From an uncultured Mycoplasmatota bacterium (GTDB taxonomy: Bacteria > Bacillota_I > Bacilli_A > RF39 > UBA660), in assembly GCA_900551105.1 (NCBI GenBank), contig URUT01000005.1, positions 1 through 50,101 of the forward strand: 50,101 nt of DNA. Direction: 5' to 3'. The position numbers and the translations under genes are program-made. Below, one piece after another: positions 1 to 6,851 of the stretch. Each line of letters begins with the position of its first letter. The stretch's first letter is position 1. The notes beneath the pieces are model-generated. The model was not told the DNA's origin and ran no database searches. It saw only the letters and a program-made list of their open reading frames with translations.

Positions 1-57
1 TCATAAAATTAATCATCACTTATTTGTGTCTACACACACTATTTGACAATTAACCTT

Positions 58-345
58 TTAAAGTTTTTCAACAACTGCAGCATTTTTTTCAATACAACGA
101 ACTAAATCTGCTTTATCATATTTTTCAAATATAGCTTTAAATCTATCAGGATTTATAAAGAACATATGCGTATGATTCATAAATACTTCTTTATTATTTT
201 TAATACCAAGACTTTTAATATAATCATAATTTACTTTAACTAATGTCTTAAATATTTTAAGTTTTTCTAAAACACTAGCTTCCACTGTTCCATTTAATAT
301 CGTAATATCATCATTAGTAAATCCTAAATCTAATAAGTATTCCAT
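58..345 (-). CDS. Small helical protein of unknown function
   Basis: A 95-residue soluble protein that I do not recognise. It looks mostly helical, with no signal peptide, membrane segment or cysteine motif. The middle is rich in aromatic and histidine residues (HTHMFFINPD), and the C-terminal part (FEKYDKADLVRCIEKN) is amphipathic. Its start codon overlaps the stop of the upstream coiled-coil gene by one base (TAATG), so the two are almost certainly translationally coupled and probably act together. The general style, a GF-x-DI opening followed by short helices, resembles the helical C-terminus of the upstream protein. Function unknown. Confidence 0.75.
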   Translation of the reverse strand: MEYLLDLGFTNDDITILNGTVEASVLEKLKIFKTLVKVNYDYIKSLGIKNNKEVFMNHTHMFFINPDRFKAIFEKYDKADLVRCIEKNAAVVEKL

Positions 346-1703
346 TATCTATTACCTCCCATATCATTTAAATGCTTAGCTTTAATAATTAAATCAGCTA
401 TATTAGCATTACTAACAGAAGGTCCATAACTCTTAATAACTTCACTTAAATCAAAACTATTAATTAAAGGAAGTGCTGATAAAACATAACTAATATTTAG
501 TGTTGTTTGAGAAGCAAGTAATAATTTTGTAATTACATGTTCAAGTTCTGATGGAGTTCCTACTGTAAATATATTAGCAGCATCATATATATAATTTAAA
601 CTAATATTATTTTTCTTAAGCACATCAAAGACTTTTTTATACATTTCTTTATTAAAGTTTTCTATCAATAATTTTTGATCTTGTTCATTAAATGAATAAA
701 AATCAACACCATTTTCGGTAAACAAATTTATAAGTTCACTATTATCTTTTTTATCACTTTCACTATCAATAAGCGAACTAGCACTTATACTATCTTCTTT
801 TGGTAGTTCTTCTTTTATAGGTTCAGCATTTAATTCCTCTTCTTTTATTGGTTCAAATGTTAAAGAATTATCTGGTATCTTTTCATCTGATAAATCTTTT
901 TTCTCAAATACGTTCTCTTCTTCTAAATCTAAAGGAGCACTTTCTTGGGCTTTTTCTTCTTTGTTATCCTCTTCTAAAGGAGTTCCAAAAATACTTGCAT
1001 ACTCGCTATCTATACTATCATTTAATGCTTTAAAATCCATTTTCTGCATTTCCGGTTCATATGACTCTTCTTTTTTATTTTCTTCATAAAGATCATCACT
1101 AGAATCTTCCATCTTACTAATCTCATCAAATACTGGACTATCTAAATTTATGTCACTACTGTAATCTGTTTTTTCATAATTAGAACTAACACCATCTAAT
1201 GTATCAGGGTTTTCAGAAGCAAAATCTATAACTCTATTTAATTCTTTTGAATAGTAATTAGTAGCTTTAATATAATTTTCTAATCTAGCAGATTTTATCT
1301 CTTTATCTTTCTTTAAATTAATTAACAAATCTTTAATTGCTCTAGCTTTTTCAGTAAGTTCCCCTATCTTTTCACGATATCTAGTAATTTCATTTTGCTT
1401 AGCAATCATCTTAGCATTTATCTCTCTGTTACCAGCTTCAACTACTGCATTTAAATCTTTCTTACCAAATCTTTCATTTAAATCTGCTAAATCTATCTCT
1501 AAAGTTTTGATTTCTTCTTCTAATGTTTTAATCTTTGCTTTAGCATTATCTACATCTAACTTATACCTTTTAGCTTCCTCTATTTTTTGATCTATTTTAG
1601 TTTTAACATTAGCTAGAGTACTTTCACACTCATTTTTCTTAGCTTCTAATTCACTAATTATATTTTTTAATTTATTATTAATTTCTGTTACTAAACCAAT
1701 CAT
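345..1703 (-). CDS. Coiled-coil protein with acidic linker and helical C-terminal domain
   Basis: A 452-residue protein in three visible parts. Residues 1 to about 165 are a long coiled coil rich in Lys, Glu, Ala and Leu. Residues about 170-320 are a low-complexity acidic linker of E, D, K, S and P. The last 130 residues form a predicted helical domain (ELINLFTENGVDFYSF onward). There is no signal peptide or membrane segment, so it is probably cytoplasmic. The start is supported by a GGAAGGG ribosome site and a promoter directly upstream. It leads a two-gene operon with the 95-residue protein. The architecture recalls structural or cell-division-associated coiled-coil proteins, but I do not recognise the family and assign no function. 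Confidence 0.8.
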   Translation of the reverse strand: MIGLVTEINNKLKNIISELEAKKNECESTLANVKTKIDQKIEEAKRYKLDVDNAKAKIKTLEEEIKTLEIDLADLNERFGKKDLNAVVEAGNREINAKMIAKQNEITRYREKIGELTEKARAIKDLLINLKKDKEIKSARLENYIKATNYYSKELNRVIDFASENPDTLDGVSSNYEKTDYSSDINLDSPVFDEISKMEDSSDDLYEENKKEESYEPEMQKMDFKALNDSIDSEYASIFGTPLEEDNKEEKAQESAPLDLEEENVFEKKDLSDEKIPDNSLTFEPIKEEELNAEPIKEELPKEDSISASSLIDSESDKKDNSELINLFTENGVDFYSFNEQDQKLLIENFNKEMYKKVFDVLKKNNISLNYIYDAANIFTVGTPSELEHVITKLLLASQTTLNISYVLSALPLINSFDLSEVIKSYGPSVSNANIADLIIKAKHLNDMGGNR

Positions 1704-1728
1704 AATAAACCCTTCCTATTCTAAAGAA

Positions 1729-1757
1729 ATTATAGCAAACTTTTTCAAACTTGTAAA
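1729..1757 (-). promoter_or_regulatory. Sigma-A promoter of the coiled-coil operon
   Basis: On the minus strand TTTACA (1757-1752), a 17-base spacer and TATAAT (1734-1729) preceded by TG give a strong -35 and extended -10. Transcription would begin about 20 bases before the ATG at 1703. Confidence 0.7.
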
Positions 1758-1787
1758 TAACATGCTCCACCATTTTACAAGACTTTT

Positions 1788-1810
1788 AAAAAGAAGAGTT
1801 CTCACTCTTC
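1788..1810 (-). terminator. Intrinsic terminator of the lipoprotein gene
   Basis: On the minus strand GAAGAGT, a four-base loop and ACTCTTC are followed by a T-run. The stop codon of the lipoprotein lies inside the hairpin loop. Confidence 0.75.
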
Positions 1811-2706
1811 AAATACATCTAAATCACTTTCAAACTTCTTTAAATAAAATGTTGGACTATATTCTTTGCCATGATTATTCACTAAAGTATCATTAATCGG
1901 TATTATTGTATAATCTTTAAGTATTACATATTCATAAGTAAGCGTTAATACTTCTTCATAATATTTACTTAATAAATCCATCTTTAAAGTAGTTGTACTA
2001 AGTACACCATCTTTATAATACTCGGCTACCTCATAAAAAGCCTTATCTGTTTTAACAATTCTCTGATTATAAATTTTTAGTATCTTCTCACCCTCATAAT
2101 TACCATCAATCTTACTAATACTATCATCAACATTTATCTTCTTAATAAAATCATAATAACCATAATTTTTCTTATACAAAACATTATCTTTAGCATAAAA
2201 TAAATTACCCATTAAATCATAACTAATTGGTACTTTAAAAAAATCACTATAATCTTTAACTACATAATCACTAGAATTATATATTGCATTATCATAATAA
2301 GTATAAGTATTTTCAGCATCCCTATCATAATTACTATCCCTAAAAGTATACTTCTTATTATTATCTGAATAAAAAGAAATATCTGCTCCATAAGGAATAT
2401 CCATACTAAGCACATTTACTTCCTCTGGAATACCAAAAACCTTCTTATATTTAAAATTGCCTTCCTTTAAACTAGATGGATCAAATATATAAGTCTCATG
2501 CCCAGTAATAAATGCCATCTCTGAAAATAAAGTGCCATCATTAATAACTTCACCACTAATTTTCTTATAATAACTATCATCCTCTATCTTTTTATTATGC
2601 ATTACCTCTTCTTTTAAACTATTTAAGTTTACTTTATTTTCTTCTTTCTTACCACATCCTATGACCAACAAAACAACAATCAATAACAAAAATACTTTCC
2701 TTTTCA
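1802..2706 (-). CDS. Lipoprotein of unknown function
   Basis: A secreted lipoprotein. The N-terminus MKRKVFLLLIVVLLVIGCGKK is a short basic region, a hydrophobic stretch and a lipobox (VIGC), so the Cys should be lipidated and anchored to the outer face of the membrane. The rest (about 280 residues) is rich in Tyr, Asp, Lys and Asn and has no domain I recognise. An ATG at 2716 would add three residues, but AAGG and GAGG lie at better spacing for the ATG at 2706. It is a single-gene unit with its own promoter and terminator. The stop codon is TGA, which argues against a code that reads UGA as tryptophan. Confidence 0.8.
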
Positions 2707-2727
2707 TAATCCTCATACCTTATAAAT

Positions 2728-2756
2728 ATTATATAAAAAATAAATGTTCTTAGCAA
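2728..2756 (-). promoter_or_regulatory. Sigma-A promoter of the lipoprotein gene
   Basis: Minus strand TTGCTA (2756-2751), 17 bases, TATAAT (2733-2728). It is divergent from the promoter at 2782-2810. Confidence 0.6.
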
Positions 2757-2781
2757 CACGAAAAAATTTTCAAAATTATTG

Positions 2782-2810
2782 TTGACACAGCATTACATTA
2801 GTGATACCGT
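2782..2810 (+). promoter_or_regulatory. Promoter of the leader-ORF island
   Basis: TTGACA at 2782-2787, 17 bases, then TACCGT at 2805-2810 preceded by TGA, giving a perfect -35 with a weaker extended -10. The transcript would start near 2817, immediately before the AAGGAGG of the leader ORF. Confidence 0.6.
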
Positions 2811-2831
2811 ATTAAAATTAGAAGGAGGTAT

Positions 2832-2900
2832 ATGATTGCAAGCAACGGAGTAAAGCATAATTCATATGTCACTCATTTCACCGGTGCAGTTATATATTAA
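2832..2900 (+). CDS. 22-residue leader peptide ORF
   Basis: A 22-codon ORF (ATG 2832, TAA 2898-2900). It sits behind one of the best ribosome sites in the window (AAGGAGG at 2822-2828) and directly downstream of a TTGACA promoter. The peptide begins MIASNGVKHNSYV; it is not hydrophobic, has no run of one amino acid and is not an obvious toxin. Its codons 14-17 form the left arm of an 11-base inverted repeat whose right arm lies after its stop, so translating the ORF would open that hairpin. A regulatory leader for the two genes downstream is the simplest reading. An independent small protein is the alternative. Confidence 0.5.
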   Translation: MIASNGVKHNSYVTHFTGAVIY

Positions 2901-2924
2901 GCTATCAATAATCTGAAATGAGTG
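2870..2924 (+). promoter_or_regulatory. Inverted repeat overlapping the leader ORF
   Basis: CACTCATTTCA at 2870-2880 is perfectly complementary to TGAAATGAGTG at 2914-2924, with a 33-base loop containing the leader ORF's stop. There is no T-run after it, so it is not a simple terminator. It may be an attenuator or an RNA-stability element coupled to leader translation, or a protein-binding site. Confidence 0.45.
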
Positions 2925-2953
2925 CAATATCAATTGAAAGGAGATTATTAATT

Positions 2954-3265
2954 ATGGAAAGCATCAAACTTAAAAAAAGTAACTATAGGAAATTTATTCT
3001 TAAAGGTTCTCTAGCACTAGAGCATTATTATGAAAATAATAATGAGTACAGTGATTTATACGCTAATTATAATGAAAAACTAAAAAAATATTATGCATTA
3101 CCAACAAAAGATGAAATTAATATAAAAAACATGGCTGAAGAGTTAAAAACTTTAATAATTAAACTCGGTCAAGAAAAATTTACATTTTATGAAGATGGCG
3201 ACGTATTATATAATTACAACAAAACAAAAAAAGAAGATGAAAATAATGGCAAAGGGTGGAAATAA
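2954..3265 (+). CDS. Unknown 103-residue charged protein of the accessory island
   Basis: A small, lysine-, glutamate- and tyrosine-rich, probably helical soluble protein starting MESIKLKKSNYRKF. The ATG at 2954 is chosen because AAAGGAG lies nine bases upstream. An in-frame ATG at 2918 has no ribosome site and lies inside the inverted repeat. The 3' end overlaps the next gene by about 20 bases in another frame, so the two are probably co-translated. I do not recognise a family. The island has its own promoter and terminator and could be a mobile or accessory pair. Confidence 0.6.
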   Translation: MESIKLKKSNYRKFILKGSLALEHYYENNNEYSDLYANYNEKLKKYYALPTKDEINIKNMAEELKTLIIKLGQEKFTFYEDGDVLYNYNKTKKEDENNGKGWK

Positions 3266-3887
3266 TAGAGACTGGGGATATGCAAGTTATGACGTAGATA
3301 AATATGACGATTATAGTGACTCAAACTTGCAATATACAAGTTATGAAAAAGATGGATCAGTAAATAAATATGTAGATAACGGAGATGGTCACCATGGGCA
3401 CTATCACTATAACAGCAGTGACGAATATAATAAAGGTGGAGAGCCTGATTATGCTAGAGAAGAAAGCAATAACTCTCCCAATCCATCTACAGGAGAAATA
3501 CAAGAAAAAGGTGGCTGCTATCTAACAAGTGCTTGCATGCAACATTTTCAAGAAAATTTTGATGATGACTGTTATGAATTAAGAGTACTAAGATGGTTTA
3601 GAGATAATTTTGTATCACAAGAAGATATAAAGCATTATTATGTTGTAGCTCCTTATATAGTTGAAGCAATTGATAGTGAGGAACATTCAGACATTATTTA
3701 TGATTACATATATGACACAATCGTTGATTATTGTGTTGAACAAATCGTTGATGGAAACTATGAAGAAGCTTATAAAAGATATAAAAATAGTATTCTAGCT
3801 TTAGAAGAACAATTTGCAAAAGAAAAATTAATTGAAAGACTTATAACTGATTTAAAAACAAAAGTAATAAACCATTCACTAGCTTAG
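3246..3887 (+). CDS. CYLTSAC-motif protein with low-complexity N-terminus
   Basis: About 213 residues. The first 100 are low complexity, rich in Tyr, Asp, Gly, Asn and His (for example GDGHHGHYHYNSS), probably disordered. A conserved-looking C-terminal domain begins with GGCYLTSACMQ and continues CYELRVLRWFRDNF. From memory it resembles a small-protein domain found in many Bacillota that carries a CYLTTAC-type cysteine pair followed by an LR-x-FRD segment. That family is related in appearance to CFI-box C-terminal domains, and its function is not established. Start M at 3246 is preferred; M at 3237 and 3189 are alternatives. A strong terminator overlaps its stop codon. Confidence 0.65.
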   Translation: MAKGGNNRDWGYASYDVDKYDDYSDSNLQYTSYEKDGSVNKYVDNGDGHHGHYHYNSSDEYNKGGEPDYAREESNNSPNPSTGEIQEKGGCYLTSACMQHFQENFDDDCYELRVLRWFRDNFVSQEDIKHYYVVAPYIVEAIDSEEHSDIIYDYIYDTIVDYCVEQIVDGNYEEAYKRYKNSILALEEQFAKEKLIERLITDLKTKVINHSLA

Positions 3888-3900
3888 CTAGTGTTTTTTT
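3877..3900 (+). terminator. Intrinsic terminator of the accessory island
   Basis: CACTAGC (3877-3883), loop TTA, GCTAGTG (3887-3893), then eight or more T. The TAG stop of the CYLTSAC gene (3885-3887) lies within the hairpin. Confidence 0.85.
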
Positions 3901-4273
3901 TCTAAAAAAATTAAAACACGCCATAATTACCTTAGGAAAAGAAGTTTTCTCAATTGATGAAGTTAGAAACATAGAATACATCAGGTAAATAAGCATCTTT
4001 TAAAATTTTTTATTAATTACGTATCAATAAAAAAATCTACTTAAAATATTAATAAACTCATTTTATTTGATGAAAGCAGAAAAAAACTAAAGAAAAAGTT
4101 GTAAAAACCTTAATAAATAAGGAAATTTCTTATTTGATAGTTATTTGACAAAAAGTGTTTTTATATATAAATATAATAACTGAATATATTTTATTATTAG
4201 TTCCTTAATATTATGAAATAAAAAACTAATTAATGAATTTTTATTACAAACAAAAATAAGAGCCCTAAAGCTC
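3888..4273 (+). other. 386-base gene-free stretch with a probable gene remnant
   Basis: No intact gene is seen here. From about 3902 to a TAA at 3986-3988 the forward frame reads as plausible protein (ending ITLGKEVFSIDEVRNIEYIR), but it has no start codon or ribosome site. This looks like the 3' remnant of a decayed gene. The rest (3990-4250) is very AT-rich with scattered stops in all frames and no structure I can assign. Confidence 0.4.
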
Positions 4274-4278
4274 TTAAC
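4252..4278 (-). terminator. Terminator of the ABC importer operon
   Basis: Minus strand AAGAGC, a short loop and GCTCTT followed by ATTTTTG. The hairpin begins at the stop codon of the permease gene. Confidence 0.65.
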
Positions 4279-5050
4279 ATTCCTTCTCAAGTATATTTAA
4301 CACCTCATACAAAATAAATGAAAGTAACATAATAAGTACTATTCCACTCATTACTAAATTTAAATTAAATACTTGTGTTCCATAAAGTATTAAGTATCCT
4401 ATTCCTGCTTTACTTACTAAAAACTCTCCCATAATTACCCCAATTAAACTCATAGATATATTAAGTTTTAAACTAGATATTATTATCTCTTTATTACTAG
4501 GAATAATTAGTAGTGTAAGTTTTTGATATACACTAGCACCATAACTATCAAATAATTTTATCTTATCTTTATCTGTATTAATTAATCCATTATATATTGA
4601 CACTAGAGTTACTATGGTATTTATTAGTAAGCTCATTACTATAATAGAACTCATATTTGCACCAAACCAAATAATTAGTAATGGCCCTAAAGATACTTTT
4701 GGTAAACTATTAAATAGTGTTAAAAATGGATCCATTATCTTCTTTAAAGTCGGTACTAAATAAAACAATACTGCAAAAACAAAACCTATTAAACTACCTA
4801 ATACAAACGATATAATTATTTCTTTTACAGTAACCCATATATGATAAAAAAGCATATTATCTAGATATAAACCTATAATACATTTAATGATTTTACTAGG
4901 ACTAGAAAATATAAAACTATTAATTATTTCTTTTTTGCTTAATAACTCCCACAAACATATAAAACCTATACTTATTAAAATCTGAATAATAATAATCTTC
5001 CATTTATATCTTTTACGTTTTTTTAAATACTCTTTTTGATTAAGTGATAT
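4274..5050 (-). CDS. ABC transporter permease (SsuC/ThiX/NrtB type) without a canonical start
   Basis: The membrane subunit of an ABC importer of the nitrate/sulfonate/pyrimidine-precursor class. Several hydrophobic segments are visible, with the typical EAA-like loop (LFDSYGASVYQKLTLLIIPS) that contacts the ATPase. The first canonical start is TTG at 4954, but that would delete TM1. Coding similarity clearly continues upstream in frame as QKEYLKKRKRYKWKIIII, a typical N-terminus for this family, up to an ATA at 5050. No ATG, GTG or TTG occurs between the in-frame stop at 5059-5057 and 4954. With ATA at 5050 the protein would be 258 residues, normal for the family, and would overlap the ATPase gene by 11 bases. 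The start codon may be a mutated ATG, a genuine non-AUG start, or a sequence error. Substrate unknown. Confidence 0.75.
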   Translation of the reverse strand: MSLNQKEYLKKRKRYKWKIIIIQILISIGFICLWELLSKKEIINSFIFSSPSKIIKCIIGLYLDNMLFYHIWVTVKEIIISFVLGSLIGFVFAVLFYLVPTLKKIMDPFLTLFNSLPKVSLGPLLIIWFGANMSSIIVMSLLINTIVTLVSIYNGLINTDKDKIKLFDSYGASVYQKLTLLIIPSNKEIIISSLKLNISMSLIGVIMGEFLVSKAGIGYLILYGTQVFNLNLVMSGIVLIMLLSFILYEVLNILEKEC

Positions 5051-5783
5051 TTTTATCTAAATCACCCCAAATCATATCATGGTATTTATTAAATTCGTTT
5101 CTTTTTCTTTTATTTGATGGAATCGTCTCATTTGCAAATGGTATTTCTACTTCTCGTTTTATAACAGCTGGTCGTTTTGATAAAACAATAATTTTATCAC
5201 AAAAAGAAACACACTCCGCAATATCATGACTAATTAAAATAGTAGTAACATTTAACTCTTTTAAAATCTTCCATATTTGATCTGTTATTGTAAGTCTTGT
5301 TACATAATCAAGTGCTGATAATGGTTCATCAAGAAGTATTAAATCCGGCTTTAAAGCTAGTGTCCTAACTAAAGCAACTCTTTGTCTCATCCCACCAGAT
5401 AAATTAGCAGGATACTTATCTAAAAATTCGCCTAATCCAAAACTTTCCAATAACTTTTTCGTATATAAAATATTTTCATCAGTTAACATTTTCTTAATCT
5501 TTAATCCTAACAGTGCATTATCTAGTACGCTTAAATAAGGCAGTAATGCATCAGTCTGAAGCATATAAGCAAAGCTTGCATCTCTTAAAACCTTCCCGCC
5601 AGTAGCATTATCAAGCCCTGCTATAATATTTAAAAGTGTACTTTTCCCGCACCCTGAAGATCCAACAATCCCTACTATCTCTCCCTTAGAAACCGAAAAT
5701 GAAACATCCTTAATAGCTAAAACTTCTCCTAAAACAGTTTGATAACTCTTTGAGATATTTTTAACATCTAATATTTTAGTCAT
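5040..5783 (-). CDS. ABC importer ATP-binding protein (SsuB/TauB/ThiZ type)
   Basis: The 247-residue ATPase that drives the importer. Walker A is GSSGCGKST, the Q-loop is MLQTDALLPYLSV, the signature is LSGGMRQRVALVRTLA, Walker B is LILLDEPLSALD and the switch His is in LISHDIAE. The Q-loop followed by LLPYLSV and the short length place it in the nitrate/sulfonate/taurine ATPase group. It overlaps the binding-protein gene by eight bases upstream and the permease downstream, giving the order binding protein, ATPase, permease in one operon. Confidence 0.93.
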   Translation of the reverse strand: MTKILDVKNISKSYQTVLGEVLAIKDVSFSVSKGEIVGIVGSSGCGKSTLLNIIAGLDNATGGKVLRDASFAYMLQTDALLPYLSVLDNALLGLKIKKMLTDENILYTKKLLESFGLGEFLDKYPANLSGGMRQRVALVRTLALKPDLILLDEPLSALDYVTRLTITDQIWKILKELNVTTILISHDIAECVSFCDKIIVLSKRPAVIKREVEIPFANETIPSNKRKRNEFNKYHDMIWGDLDKNIT

Positions 5784-6747
5784 TAGTTATTAAATCACTA
5801 AATAAAGGTCTTTCATCAATCATTTTATTATTAATTAACATATCAACTAAATTATCAAACATCTTTTCATTTATATTAACATTCATAAGCCACGTATCTG
5901 CATTCTTATATCTTTCTATAATTAATTCTAAATCATTTAAAGATGTATCTGGAAACTGTGATAATATATCTTTAGCAAGAACACTAGAAATATTTTGATT
6001 AGTATATTCTAAGCCCTTATTTAAAGCATCGCGAAATCTATTAATTAAATCTTTATTTCCAGCTATAAAACTCTTTTTAGCATTAAAAGCCGTATATGGC
6101 ACTTCACCAGCATATTTTCCTACACTTCCAAGAACATAACCAAAACCCTGCTTTTCTAACTTTGTAGCATTAGGTTCAAATAAATTTACAGCATCACCTT
6201 GTCCACTTATAAAAGCACTAGTTAAATTTGCAAAATCAACACTGTCATTTACCATAACCTCACTAATATTTTCATTAGCTAAAGCAGTTTTAAAATTAAC
6301 TATTGGCATTCCGCCAACTCTACCAGCAAGTACTTCCATACCTTTTAAATCCTCAAGTTTAAAATCATCTATTTTATTTCTACCAACAATGAATTGTCCA
6401 TCTCTTTTTGTAAGTCCAGCAAAAGATTTTATATAGTCTTTTTCATTGTTTTGATATACGTATATTGTCGCTTCAGGCCCACAAAAACCAACATGAACAT
6501 CACCAGATATAACCGCAGCAGTTACATTATTTGCTCCACTAGTAAGTATTAAATCAATCTTTATATTATTATCTTCAAAATACCCTTTTTCTATTGCAAC
6601 ATAAAAAGGCGTATAAAAAGCGCTATGAGTTACCTCAGCAACCCTTACTACATCTAAATCACTTTCATTCTTATCAAATTTAGTCATAAATCCAATTAGT
6701 AATAGTGCTACAAATACTATCGCCATTAAAAGTAATTTTTTTCCCAT
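5776..6747 (-). CDS. ABC importer substrate-binding protein (NMT1/SsuA-like)
   Basis: The extracellular binding protein of the importer. It has an N-terminal hydrophobic segment (LLLMAIVFVALLLIGF) and then the NMT1/SsuA fold opening (VRVAEVTHSAFYTPFYVAIE, GYFEDNNIKIDL, GVHVGFCGPE-like region). No lipobox Cys follows the hydrophobic segment, so it is either anchored by an uncleaved helix or released by signal peptidase I; most Gram-positive homologues are lipoproteins. Family members bind sulfonates, nitrate or thiamine-pyrimidine precursors. I see no TPP riboswitch upstream, so the substrate cannot be named. It is the first gene of the operon, with GGGAGG just before the ATG. Confidence 0.88.
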   Translation of the reverse strand: MGKKLLLMAIVFVALLLIGFMTKFDKNESDLDVVRVAEVTHSAFYTPFYVAIEKGYFEDNNIKIDLILTSGANNVTAAVISGDVHVGFCGPEATIYVYQNNEKDYIKSFAGLTKRDGQFIVGRNKIDDFKLEDLKGMEVLAGRVGGMPIVNFKTALANENISEVMVNDSVDFANLTSAFISGQGDAVNLFEPNATKLEKQGFGYVLGSVGKYAGEVPYTAFNAKKSFIAGNKDLINRFRDALNKGLEYTNQNISSVLAKDILSQFPDTSLNDLELIIERYKNADTWLMNVNINEKMFDNLVDMLINNKMIDERPLFSDLITND

Positions 6748-6819
6748 AAATTCCTCCCTACTAATTATAGTATATGAAGAAAAAAAGAAAGAGGAACTTA
6801 TTTATAAACCATCAAAATC

Positions 6820-6828
6820 ATGATATAA
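6820..6828 (+). promoter_or_regulatory. Extended -10 promoter of the LtaS-like gene
   Basis: TGATATAAT (TG plus TATAAT at 6823-6828) lies 24 bases before the ATG at 6852, with AAAGGAG between. No good -35 is visible. Confidence 0.6.
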
Positions 6829-6851
6829 TTTTTATAGCAAAAGGAGTCATT

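Noticed and set aside
1..57. Start of a gene running off the left edge
   Set aside because: ATG at 16 on the minus strand gives only a few codons and no convincing ribosome site; nothing can be concluded.
848..1033. Forward ORF within the coiled-coil gene
   Set aside because: Antisense shadow of a low-complexity region, with no ribosome site.
4274..6747. Thiamine precursor (ThiXYZ) transporter
   Set aside because: No TPP riboswitch motif is visible upstream and no thiamine gene is adjacent; the NMT1/SsuA fold alone does not fix the substrate.
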